Assembly: GCA_024227235.1 (NCBI GenBank)
Contig: JAAEKY010000098.1
Location: 1-53,188, forward strand
Length of the DNA: 53,188 bases
Reading direction: 5' to 3'
From: Desulfobacteraceae bacterium
Lineage (GTDB): Bacteria; Desulfobacterota; Desulfobacteria; Desulfobacterales; Desulfobacteraceae
Shown: positions 1 to 7,870 of the stretch, piece after piece
Layout: each line of letters begins with the position of its first letter
How positions within the stretch are numbered: the stretch's first letter is position 1
The notes under the pieces: generated by a model
Seen by the model: only the letters and a program-made list of their open reading frames with translations
What the model was told of the DNA's origin: nothing
Database searches by the model: none
Translations under genes and position numbers: made by a program

Positions 1-266
1 GTTCCATTGAAACTTTGCCCAGAAAACAACTATTAATTATGATTGCGGCATAAATAAACAGTGCATACTCGTTTCGGGTCTGACCTTTAGGTTATGAAAT
101 ATCCGGGTTAGAGAAGAAAAAAATCAACTCGAGACAATCAGCAAAAATTTAGGGGGGTTCAGACAAGACATTTAAAGGTTATATCGATCGATATGATGAG
201 GACGGTATGGCAACTGTTATAACAACAGTCCTAATGCTAAGTTTGCATGCAGCCTCGATTCTGATA

Positions 267-457
267 GTCAGAGCCTTTAACTTGCCAGAAGGCATTGTAT
301 TACCAAAATCGATGCTAAAACAGGATTGCTTCCCATTGAATCCTGCGAAAAAGCCAGTTTCAAATGTTTCAAAGAAGGAACGGTACCATCAGATTACCCG
401 CCAGAGCCTTACACGGCTGCCGATTCAGACGAGTTGTTCAAAAAAGGACTTGAATAA
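267..457 (+). pseudogene. Degenerate C-terminus of a class A penicillin-binding protein (PBP1A-like)
   Basis: Read with one frame change near 300, the stretch gives a tail typical of PBP1A: the frame from 267 reads RAFNLPEGIV, and after about one lost base the next frame reads TKIDAKTGLLP, followed by a Cys-containing segment, a Pro/Tyr-rich stretch and the ending DSDELFKKGLE before TAA at 455-457. PEGIV-x-x-KIDxxTG is the usual junction after the transpeptidase domain in this family. No transpeptidase domain is recognisable upstream in 1-266, so only a tail remains. A single-frame 97-codon ORF crosses the region but mixes two frames. The protein is inferred from short motifs, so the family call is moderately certain and the decay nearly so. 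Confidence 0.5.
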
Positions 458-481
458 AAAAACCCCTCTATTTAAAAGGGG
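456..481 (-). terminator. Rho-independent terminator of the amino-acid ABC operon
   Basis: On the minus strand CCCCT, a 9-nt loop and AGGGG are followed directly by a run of seven T. It lies about 20 bases beyond the stop codon of the leftward ABC ATPase gene. On the plus strand the T-tract after the stem is poor, so it serves mainly the leftward operon. Confidence 0.6.
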
Positions 482-501
482 CCCTATTCATTTTGCATAA
501 A

Positions 502-1236
502 TTATAACACTTGTTTGAGGAAAAGCTGAGCTCTTTCTTCCTGAGGGTTGGTAAAAAAGTGTTCCGGTGTACCCACTTCCACGACCTTTCCTTCATCCAT
601 AAAAATGACCCGGTCTGCCACTTCACGGGCAAAACCCATCTCATGGGTGACAACAATCATAGTCATACCTTCTTTTGCCAGCTGTTTCATGACATCCAGA
701 ACCTCACCAACCATTTCAGGATCAAGTGCTGAGGTAGGCTCATCAAAAAGCATGATTTTAGGATCCATGGCCAAAGCTCTTGCAATGGCTACCCGCTGCT
801 GTTGACCCCCAGATAGTCGGGAGGGATATTCATCCGCCTTTTCAGGAATTCCTACTTTTTTAAGTAGTTGCCTGCCCTTTTCAATAGACTCGGATGCATT
901 GCGTTTTCGTACCCGTTGTTGTGCCAGGGTTAAATTTTCAAGAACGGTCTTATGGGGAAACAGGTTGAAATGCTGAAACACCATACCCACTTCAGCCCGC
1001 ATCTTGTTTAGATTGGTTTTGAATCCTTTTAAATCAACACCATCAATAAGAACAGTCCCTTCGTCATAGGATTCAAGCATATTCAAGCATCGAATAAAGG
1101 TGGACTTACCAGAACCTGACGGCCCGATAACAACAACCACTTCTCCTTTTTCAACATCTAAGGAAACGCCATCAACAGCACGGATCACCTCACCTCGGCC
1201 TGTAAATATTTTGGTTACATTATTTGCTTTAATCAC
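502..1236 (-). CDS. Polar amino-acid ABC transporter, ATP-binding protein (GlnQ/HisP family)
   Basis: Cytoplasmic ATPase that powers uptake of a polar amino acid. From a GTG start at 1236 it is 244 residues, the usual family length. Walker [10 protein letters not shown] is at 38-46, the signature LSGGQ at 141-145 and Walker B IMLFDEP at 161-167, and the Q-loop lies in [10 protein letters not shown]. The GTG is chosen over the longer upstream frame because GGAGG sits about 10 bases before it and it overlaps the permease stop by 8 bases, a normal coupled arrangement. It is the last gene of a three-gene leftward operon. The substrate (Gln, Glu, His, Arg or similar) cannot be read from the sequence. 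Confidence 0.93.
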   Translation of the reverse strand: MIKANNVTKIFTGRGEVIRAVDGVSLDVEKGEVVVVIGPSGSGKSTFIRCLNMLESYDEGTVLIDGVDLKGFKTNLNKMRAEVGMVFQHFNLFPHKTVLENLTLAQQRVRKRNASESIEKGRQLLKKVGIPEKADEYPSRLSGGQQQRVAIARALAMDPKIMLFDEPTSALDPEMVGEVLDVMKQLAKEGMTMIVVTHEMGFAREVADRVIFMDEGKVVEVGTPEHFFTNPQEERAQLFLKQVL

Positions 1237-2188
1237 TGATTGATAGCCTCCGTTCCATATAATAAACCAATTGTGACAACACAGAGGTAATAATAAGATA
1301 CATGGCTGCAACAACCAACCAGACCTCAAAGGTCGCAAAAGTAGAGGTGATAATTTCCCGCCCGGATTTGGTCAGATCTGTAATTGCAATGACCGATACC
1401 AGAGAAGAGTCTTTCACCAGGCTGATATACTGACCGGATAATGGGGGCAGGATACGTTTTAATGCCTGGGGCAGAATAATATCAATCATAGCCTGGGGCA
1501 ATGACAACCCAAGGGATCGAGCCGCTTCCATCTGTCCTTTATGAATGGCCTGAATACCAGAACGGACAATTTCTGCTGTATATGCACCAGCAAAAAGAGC
1601 CAACGCGCCGATCCCACAGACATTTCGGCTCAGATCAAATACCGTACCCAGAAAAAAGTAAGCAATAAAGATCTGGACCAGCAGAGGGGTTCCCCGGATA
1701 CATTCGATGTACACTGATGCAAGCCCATTAATCGTATAATTGTTAGATACCCGGGCAAGACCGGTGAATAGTCCGATAAAAAGGGCAAATGCACTGGCAA
1801 CAGCTGAAATCCAAATGGTGGTCCACAACCCATGCATGAGAGGTCCCAGATTTATTGTGTACAGATATCCGATGGTATCACCCTCGAACAACTCATCTCC
1901 TTTTGATACTTTCAGATCCACAGTTGCTACTTCAATGCTGCTAGCTTCATTACTTTCAGACAGCAATTGGACAATTGTCATGTCCCCTGATTGAGATAAG
2001 CCTGTAACTGTTCCGTCAAATTCTATTTTTTGAGGTTCTTCTGCCTGATAAATAAAATATTGAGGAATCCTGTTCCATCGCCAGACATAATCGATTTTCA
2101 TTACCGAGCCATAGGTTCCAGCAGCCACCCCGATAAGGATGGCTGCCAGAAGAAGTTTCCAGAAAATACTATCTTCAGATATTTTCAC
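1229..2188 (-). CDS. Polar amino-acid ABC transporter permease (HisMQ/GlnP family)
   Basis: Inner-membrane permease of 319 residues. The C-terminal ~210 residues carry the HisMQ-type membrane bundle with the EAA loop ([14 protein letters not shown]) that contacts the ATPase. The family is often 210-250 residues. The extra length is an N-terminal hydrophobic segment (about 10-28) followed by a ~80-residue soluble insert before the next membrane helix; it contains [17 protein letters not shown], which resembles a barrel-sandwich strand pattern. The insert is predicted to face the periplasm. The gene lies 16 bases after the binding-protein gene and overlaps the ATPase gene. Substrate is unknown. 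Confidence 0.92.
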   Translation of the reverse strand: MKISEDSIFWKLLLAAILIGVAAGTYGSVMKIDYVWRWNRIPQYFIYQAEEPQKIEFDGTVTGLSQSGDMTIVQLLSESNEASSIEVATVDLKVSKGDELFEGDTIGYLYTINLGPLMHGLWTTIWISAVASAFALFIGLFTGLARVSNNYTINGLASVYIECIRGTPLLVQIFIAYFFLGTVFDLSRNVCGIGALALFAGAYTAEIVRSGIQAIHKGQMEAARSLGLSLPQAMIDIILPQALKRILPPLSGQYISLVKDSSLVSVIAITDLTKSGREIITSTFATFEVWLVVAAMYLIITSVLSQLVYYMERRLSISD

Positions 2189-2204
2189 TGTATGGTAACC
2201 TTTG

Positions 2205-3119
2205 CTATTGAAGTTCTTTCATCCATGCATCATCAATAAACCATTTGTGATAAATTTTATCGTAGGTACCATCAATTCTTACCTGATTCATGAAATTGTT
2301 CAAGAAATTCAAGAAGTCAGGATCGCCTTTACGAACAGCCCAGGCAAGGGGTTCTGAAGTAAACGGTTTATCAATATGAAAGACTTTGCCAGCGCCTTTT
2401 TGGCTAAAAGCGACCACGTTAAACGGCAGGTCATAGATAAAGGCATCAATTTTACCATTGACAACTTCCATGACACCTTCCTGCTCTGTTTCATATGAGA
2501 TATATTTTGCTTTACCAATCATTCGTTTAGTAGCCTGTTCACCAGTGGTTCCCAGTTTTGATCCCACAGTAAAAGAAGCATCATTCAAATCTTTATAAGA
2601 AGAGACTTTCCCTGCAAATTTATTATTAACAAGGACACTCTGGCCAATGGTAATATATGGCGTTGCAAAGTTAATGGTCATATTTCTTTGTTGCGTCAAT
2701 GTCATACCTGATGCAATCATATCGAATTTATTGGTAAGAAGTGCAGGAATAATACCATCCCATGCTGTAGAAACCAGTTCGATTTTAACATCCATGGCTT
2801 TGGCAATTCTCTTGACCATGTCGACGTCAAATCCAATAATTTCACCTTTCTGGTTTGTCAATTCAAACGGCATGTACCCGGGTTCCATACCGACACGAAG
2901 GGTGCCCCGTTTCTGGATGTCCGCAAGCGCTCCACTTGAAGATGGCTCTGCCTTTTTTTCTTCAGACAGGGTTTCAACTTTTTTTGCTAAATCTGCAATC
3001 TGCTGTTCTAATTTTGAAGTGTCAACCTGCTGTCCTTGTTCCTGCTGACCACAGGAAAAGAAAAAGAGCATGAACAGAAAAACTAACATCAATTGGACCA
3101 CTAAAACTCTTTTTTTCAT
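2205..3119 (-). CDS. Amino-acid-binding lipoprotein of the ABC transporter (SBP_bac_3 family)
   Basis: Extracytoplasmic receptor, 304 residues. A hydrophobic signal ends in FFFSCGQQ, a lipobox-like site (Cys23). Then comes a ~35-residue helical, probably coiled-coil spacer (SKLEQQIADLAKKVETL), a Ser-rich link, and the SBP_bac_3 fold starting at GTLRVGMEPGYMPFE and including FDVDMVKRIAKAM and the hinge region DLNDASFTVGSKLGTTGE. The coiled-coil spacer is not usual in the family and could hold the receptor away from the membrane. It is the first gene of the operon. It has a long leader with inverted repeats upstream. Confidence 0.93.
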   Translation of the reverse strand: MKKRVLVVQLMLVFLFMLFFFSCGQQEQGQQVDTSKLEQQIADLAKKVETLSEEKKAEPSSSGALADIQKRGTLRVGMEPGYMPFELTNQKGEIIGFDVDMVKRIAKAMDVKIELVSTAWDGIIPALLTNKFDMIASGMTLTQQRNMTINFATPYITIGQSVLVNNKFAGKVSSYKDLNDASFTVGSKLGTTGEQATKRMIGKAKYISYETEQEGVMEVVNGKIDAFIYDLPFNVVAFSQKGAGKVFHIDKPFTSEPLAWAVRKGDPDFLNFLNNFMNQVRIDGTYDKIYHKWFIDDAWMKELQ

Positions 3120-3161
3120 CTTTTTTAACTCCTTATCTAATGTTTAAAATATTCCAGTTGC

Positions 3162-3220
3162 GTTTCAATTTAGGGTAAACTGTTGAAAGTTAATTGTTCT
3201 CTTATTGAAACACAGTTTAC
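3162..3220. repeat. Two interleaved inverted repeats upstream of the binding-protein gene
   Basis: GTTTCAAT (3162-3169) pairs with ATTGAAAC (3204-3211), and GTAAACTGT (3175-3183) pairs with ACAGTTTAC (3212-3220). The arms interleave (A B A' B') rather than nest. They lie 43-101 bases upstream of the binding-protein start, a reasonable place for an operator or a leader-RNA pseudoknot. No riboswitch family is recognised. Confidence 0.4.
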
Positions 3221-3369
3221 TCGCGTAAGGGTTACATACCACAGTTAATTTTCGAGAACAATACCTATCCAGGAATATGAAAAAAATAGGAGAAAGGAAA
3301 TTAAAAATAACTAAATAGTGTTAATTAATACTTAAGAAAATAGTAGATTCTGCTTTATTTTGTTGTCTC

Positions 3370-4260
3370 TCATGTTTGTCGTCTGGCATAAATAGGAAGC
3401 AACTGGACAGCAAGGATGCTGGACAGGATCATTGTCGCTCCGGCCAATTGTAATGGACTGAGGCCTTCACCAAGAAAAATAAAACCGGCAAGAGCAGCAA
3501 AGACAGTTTCAGCACTTAAAATTATCGCTGTATCTGCGGCAGGGGTGTAACGCTGGGCCACCACCTGAAGGGTAAACGCAATACCAACTGAAAGAAAACC
3601 CGTATACAATATACCCAAAAAAGCGCCTGCAAAATATGCGATTTGAGGATGTTCAACAAAAAAGCCAACAATCAATCCTGCCGTCGCACATGTAAAAAAC
3701 TGTACCACTGCCACCACCAGGGGGGCTCTTGTTCGACTGGCCATGGTTCCCACAAGAATCACGTGAACTGCCCAGAAAAAAGCACTGGCAATCACCCAGA
3801 TATCACCGGCATTAACATTTAAATTTTTGGCTCCGCTCATGATAAAGGTCCCCACCAGACAACCAATGGACGCTGGCCAGATTGACCAGTGAATGGTCTT
3901 TTTTAAAGCAAAAAAGGCAAAAAATGGAACCATTGGCACATAAAGCGCTGTTAAAAAACCCGCATTGGCCACAGTGGTATGGAAAATACCAATTTGCTGG
4001 AGCACAGCAGCTGAAAAAAGAGCAAGACCTGTGAGTACCATACCCATCCATTCGAGTCGTGTAATCTTTTGTTCTTCTTTTTGCCGCTGTTTTAATTGTA
4101 CCAAAGCAAACGGTAAAACGATCAATGCCCCCATAAAAAATCGGGCAGAGGTAAAAGAAATAGCACCCAGATCTCCTGTGGCCACCTGTTGAACAACAAA
4201 CGTAGACCCCCAGATAATGGAAGCAAACACCAGAATCATATTGGCTTGAAAACGGGTCAT
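3370..4260 (-). CDS. EamA/DMT-superfamily transporter
   Basis: Inner-membrane protein of 296 residues with about ten hydrophobic segments arranged as two five-helix EamA repeats. The first repeat begins ILVFASIIWGSTFVVQQ and the second begins near DIWVIASAFFWAVHVILVG. The end of the second repeat has the typical motif LSAETVFAALAGFIFLGEGLS. Family members export amino acids or metabolites. Next to argO an amino-acid efflux role is plausible but not shown. It lies 95 bases downstream of argO in the same direction and may be read through from it. No strong terminator is visible on either side. Confidence 0.9.
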   Translation of the reverse strand: MTRFQANMILVFASIIWGSTFVVQQVATGDLGAISFTSARFFMGALIVLPFALVQLKQRQKEEQKITRLEWMGMVLTGLALFSAAVLQQIGIFHTTVANAGFLTALYVPMVPFFAFFALKKTIHWSIWPASIGCLVGTFIMSGAKNLNVNAGDIWVIASAFFWAVHVILVGTMASRTRAPLVVAVVQFFTCATAGLIVGFFVEHPQIAYFAGAFLGILYTGFLSVGIAFTLQVVAQRYTPAADTAIILSAETVFAALAGFIFLGEGLSPLQLAGATMILSSILAVQLLPIYARRQT

Positions 4261-4355
4261 ATTATTATATCCTCAAAAAAAACTGATCTAATCTGTAATT
4301 GATCTTTAAAAAAAAGCTACTATACAGCCTTTAATATCCATTGTAAAAATAATAA

Positions 4356-4964
4356 TTATCCTTTGGGCCAGATAGAAAACGCAATGGCCCACATGGTGAC
4401 CCCGATAAAAATATCCAGCGCTTTCCAGATGGATGAATTTTGAAACAATGGGCGCAGCCGTGTTCCTGCAAAACTTAAAAGAAAAAACCAGGTAATGGAT
4501 GCAGAACAGGCACCCAATGTAAAAACAGCTCGTTTTACTCCATTGAACTGACTACTGATACTGCCTAAAAGGACAATAGTATCCAGATACACATGGGGAT
4601 TTAAAAGCGTCAGGGCCAGGGTGGTTAAAATCACTGATTTCAAAGTTAACGTCACCTGGGTAGTATTATTTTTAATCGAATCACCCCTTAAAGCCGATAA
4701 AAATGACCTTGCGCCATAGACGAATAAAAATATAGCCCCCCCCCAGCCTGCCCATCTGCTCAAGGATGGATCTTTGGCAATCAAGGTGCCAATACCGACG
4801 GCTCCCAGGATAATAAGAATGCAGTCGCACAAACTGCAGATAAAAGGTATCAGCCATTGATATTGTTTTTTTATTCCCTGGGAAAGGACAAAGGCATTTT
4901 GAGCGCCAATAGCTATGATTAATCCTGCCCCGATACCAAAACCCTGCATATATGACCCCACCAT
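4356..4964 (-). CDS. argO: LysE/ArgO-family basic amino-acid exporter
   Basis: Inner-membrane exporter of 202 residues (family about 200) with roughly six hydrophobic segments. The N-terminal signature GAGLIIAIGAQNAFVLSQG matches LysE/ArgO. ArgO exports L-arginine and LysE exports L-lysine and L-arginine. AGGAG six bases before the ATG at 4964 supports the start. It diverges from an ArgP-type LysR gene 120 bases away, the classical exporter-regulator arrangement, which strengthens the call. The balance of Arg versus Lys as substrate cannot be decided here. Confidence 0.88.
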   Translation of the reverse strand: MVGSYMQGFGIGAGLIIAIGAQNAFVLSQGIKKQYQWLIPFICSLCDCILIILGAVGIGTLIAKDPSLSRWAGWGGAIFLFVYGARSFLSALRGDSIKNNTTQVTLTLKSVILTTLALTLLNPHVYLDTIVLLGSISSQFNGVKRAVFTLGACSASITWFFLLSFAGTRLRPLFQNSSIWKALDIFIGVTMWAIAFSIWPKG

Positions 4965-5084
4965 GCTCGACTCCTATTGATTTTGAACCGATACTATAGT
5001 AGACAATATTAAAAGTATAATTAAAGTTTTTTATGATTAATTAATTTTTCTAATAATCTCTAAAATAAATAATATGGAACCTGC
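4965..5084. promoter_or_regulatory. Divergent argO/argP control region
   Basis: The 120-base A+T-rich gap separates the exporter from its LysR regulator. ATACT (4990s) and AGTAT about 17 bases later form an inverted repeat, and a self-complementary ACTATAGT lies within it. This is compatible with LysR-type binding (T-N11-A), but no exact operator is claimed. Confidence 0.4.
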
Positions 5085-5993
5085 ATGTTTGATTACAAAT
5101 TAATACAAGCCTATGCCATGGTCATTCAAGAGTCAGGATTTGAAAGGGCTTCTGGCAAAATTCACATCACTCAGTCGGCTATTTCTCAACGGGTCAAACA
5201 GCTTGAAGACCAGGTGGGTCAAATTTTATTGCTGCGGACTGTTCCCCCAGTTCCCACTCCGGCAGGAAAAAAAATCCTCAAACTTTATCACCAGGTAAAA
5301 CATCTGGAGGATGATTTGAATGTTTCTTTTGAACCGGAAGACAAAAATGTGTTCACCCCTGTACCCATTGCTGTCAATGCAGATACGTTAGACACCTGGT
5401 TTTTTGATGCCATCCAACCCTTTCTGGACCAAAAAAAAGTGATACTGGATCTATTTGTTGATGACCAGGAACGAACCCATCATTTTCTAAGGGATGGAAA
5501 AGTCCTGGCCTGTATCAGCACTCGGGACACTGCAATTCAGGGTTGTCGAGTTGAGCAGATCGGAGATATGGAATATGGCCTGTATTGTTCAAAGGTGTTT
5601 GCAAAAAAATGGTTTCCCAACGGTTTGAACCTTAACCGGCTCAAAGATGCTCCCGGCATCTGTTTTTCCCGGGATGACAATCTGAACACGCAACTTTTTG
5701 AACAATTATTTAAAACCCAGTCCCAAAAAATGGCCAAAGGGATGCCCATGCATTACGTGCCGTCTTCAGTCATGTTCATCAATCTTTTAAAAAATGGAAT
5801 TGCCTATGGTGTCCTGCCCAGACAACAAAGTCAGCCTCTTATAAACAAAAAACAGATTGTTGATCTGGCCCCTGATACCAGGGTAAGGGTTTGCCTTTAC
5901 TGGCATTGCTGGAATCTGAATTCAAAATTATTGCAGACATTTACAGCGGAACTCCTCAAAGGGTTTAACCGGGTAAATAATAATCTGAGCTGA
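5085..5993 (+). CDS. argP: LysR-family transcriptional regulator, ArgP (IciA) type
   Basis: DNA-binding regulator of 302 residues (E. coli ArgP is 297). The N-terminal winged helix-turn-helix reads ESGFERASGKIHITQSAISQR and continues with LLLRTVPPVPTPAGKK, very close in pattern to ArgP. The remainder is a LysR substrate-binding domain. In the known system ArgP with bound arginine activates argO, while lysine traps the complex. The divergent LysE/ArgO exporter makes the same role likely here. A 28-base inverted repeat follows the gene as a possible terminator. Confidence 0.88.
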   Translation: MFDYKLIQAYAMVIQESGFERASGKIHITQSAISQRVKQLEDQVGQILLLRTVPPVPTPAGKKILKLYHQVKHLEDDLNVSFEPEDKNVFTPVPIAVNADTLDTWFFDAIQPFLDQKKVILDLFVDDQERTHHFLRDGKVLACISTRDTAIQGCRVEQIGDMEYGLYCSKVFAKKWFPNGLNLNRLKDAPGICFSRDDNLNTQLFEQLFKTQSQKMAKGMPMHYVPSSVMFINLLKNGIAYGVLPRQQSQPLINKKQIVDLAPDTRVRVCLYWHCWNLNSKLLQTFTAELLKGFNRVNNNLS

Positions 5994-6017
5994 CCTGAAC
6001 CAAGCCAACTTTTTCGT

Positions 6018-6045
6018 CCTGACAAATTGAAAACATCCTGTCAGG
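6018..6045 (+). terminator. Possible terminator after argP
   Basis: CCTGACA and TGTCAGG form a perfect 7-bp stem around a 14-base loop, with a short T-tract (GGTTTTTAATTG) a few bases after it. The long loop and the gap before the T-tract make it a weak terminator. It lies 25 bases after the argP stop. Confidence 0.4.
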
Positions 6046-6573
6046 TTACCGGTTTTTAATTGTTCCAAATTATTATTTTATCCCCCTTTAACAGGATACT
6101 GATTGCGAATGGACGCTGGCACAAATATATTTTTGCAAACTTGAGACCGGTTGAATCTGCAACAGATATTCATCAATTGTTCGGGCCTGTTTTAGCCAGG
6201 CAAGGATAATCTATGTGGCAGATAAAGAGTCTGATGATGGTTAAAAAGCGAAAATAAGCAATTTCAAGGCACCCTGCCAAACTCCGCAGAAAGTAAATGA
6301 AAAAATTTATTATAAATTGAATAAAAAAGTCCCCAAATGAAATTTGAAGTGCTTTGTAAAAAAGTGGTGGTGGCTTTGTGATAAAGCACTTGAAAAATAA
6401 TCATGATTGAACTATGTATTTTCCATTACAGACAATCACCATTATAAGATCGAATCTATTTAAAATTGATTCTATTTTTGACTATGATTCAAAGGTATTT
6501 AGTGAATAAGCAATTGAATGCCTGGCAATGTTGTGCGGGTCAAAAACTAAAGATATGGAAAGCAAAAGGATTT
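6046..6573. other. Long gene-free region before the pqi operon
   Basis: About 530 bases separate argP from the pqiA-like gene. A ~50-codon open frame (about 6059-6211, plus strand) ends in LARQG-stop but has no convincing start or recognisable family. A small stem GCCTG/CAGGC lies near 6183-6201. A perfect inverted repeat AAGTGCTTT (6347-6355) / AAAGCACTT (6383-6391) lies 180-230 bases before the likely pqiA start and could be an operator or leader hairpin. Nothing else is identified. Confidence 0.4.
6347..6391. repeat. Inverted repeat upstream of pqiA
   Basis: AAGTGCTTT and AAAGCACTT are exact 9-base inverted arms separated by 27 bases that include GTGGTGGTGGC. Position upstream of the five-gene operon suggests regulation. 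No T-tract follows, so it is not a standard terminator. Confidence 0.4.
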
Positions 6574-7870
6574 ATGAATATAGGCAAATATAGAACAAAT
6601 TTCACTCCTTCAGACGGAGAATTGATTGCCTGTCACGAATGTGATTTTCTTCATATATCCAAACCAATACCCAAAGAAGGAAAAGCCCTTTGCATACGGT
6701 GCGGGGCTCTTTTATACCAGTACATACCCAATAGCCTTGAAAAGGCACTGGCATTGAATCTGGCTGCCTTTATTCTTTTTATCATGACCAATTCTTTTCC
6801 CTTTTTATCCCTTAAGATCAGTGGCAATTTCGTAGAAAATTATTTTTTATCCGGTGCGCTTATGTTGTATCGTCAAGGTATGGGTGAAGTGGGGTTTTTG
6901 GTACTCGTGACCAGTTTTCTTTTTCCTTTTTTAACAATTTCAGGGATGCTCTATATTCTTTTGCCCATTAAATTTGGGTACAGGCCCTGGCAAATGTCCA
7001 AAGTCTATCGTTTGGTGCAGGCTGTAAGACCCTGGAGTCTTGTTTCGGTCTTCATGCTTGGCGTACTGATCTCTATTGTCAAATTGCTGGATATGGCCGC
7101 TATCATCCCGGGTATTGCTCTGTATTCCTTTGTCGGGCTTATGGTTGTGATGGCAGCTGCCCACGCCAATCTGGACTCCTTTGTCCTGTGGCCGAAAATT
7201 CAACCGGATGCTAAAAGGCATGCACCTGAAAAAGACAATGCGAATATAGAAAATTCTGGCTCCACTGCTATAGAGAAAGGACTGATCTGCTGTCATACCT
7301 GCGCGCTTCTTGTGCCAAAGGCAGATTCAAACGACCCTTGTCCACGGTGTAAAACCATTATTCACAGCCGAAAAACCAATAGCCTTGAGCGAACCTGGGC
7401 CCTTGTTTTTTCCGCTTTCCTGCTGTTTATTCCAGCCAATATTTACCCTGTCATGACTGTGATTCGGTTTGGTCGAGAGTATCCCAGCACAATTTTAGGG
7501 GGTATTGTTCACCTGATCGAAGGGGGCATGTGGGTATTGGCCCTTATCATTTTTTTTTGCAAGTATCATTGTTCCGGTCCTGAAACTCATTGTATTGTCA
7601 TTCCTGCTGATTTCAATCCGGGAAAAAACATCATGGCGTACCCGGGACAGGACCCTTTTATTTCGTGTCACAGAAGTAGTGGGAGCCTGGTCCATGGTTG
7701 ACATTTATGTGGTTGCCATTTTGGCAGGTCTGGTCAATCTTGACTCTCTTTCAACTATTCAGCCCGGCATAGGTGTTGCTTTTTTCGGTGGTGTCGTGGT
7801 GATTACAATGTTTGCAGCATTTAGCTTTGACCCCAGGTTGCTCTGGGATAACTCTGAAAGGTTTATATGA
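6574..7870 (+). pseudogene. pqiA: Paraquat-inducible protein A (PqiA) homolog with a frameshift at a T9 run
   Basis: PqiA is an inner-membrane partner of the MCE protein PqiB in lipid transport across the periplasm. Two zinc-ribbon pairs are visible (CHECDFLH...CIRCG and CHTCALL...CPRCK), each followed by a hydrophobic four-helix block; SLEKALALNLAAF and SLERTWALVFSAF mark the duplicated halves. The first frame is lost after LIIFF at a run of nine T (7550-7558). Removing one T restores ASIIVPVLKLIVLSFLL and continues to TGA at 7868-7870, giving about 431 residues (E. coli PqiA 417). The ATG at 6574 is chosen for its close AAAGGA; starts at 6466 or 6484 would add a non-homologous tail. This may be an inactivating mutation, transcriptional slippage or a sequencing error. 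Confidence 0.8.

Noticed and set aside
207..500. 97-codon plus-strand ORF
   Set aside because: Its second half is out of frame with the recognisable PBP1A tail, and it runs through a terminator; it mixes two frames of a pseudogene.
6059..6211. About 50-codon plus-strand open frame after argP
   Set aside because: No start codon, ribosome-binding site or recognisable family; likely chance.
7595..7870. Separate 91-codon gene after pqiA
   Set aside because: It is the continuation of pqiA after the T9 frameshift; the preceding codons in this frame complete the same membrane helix.
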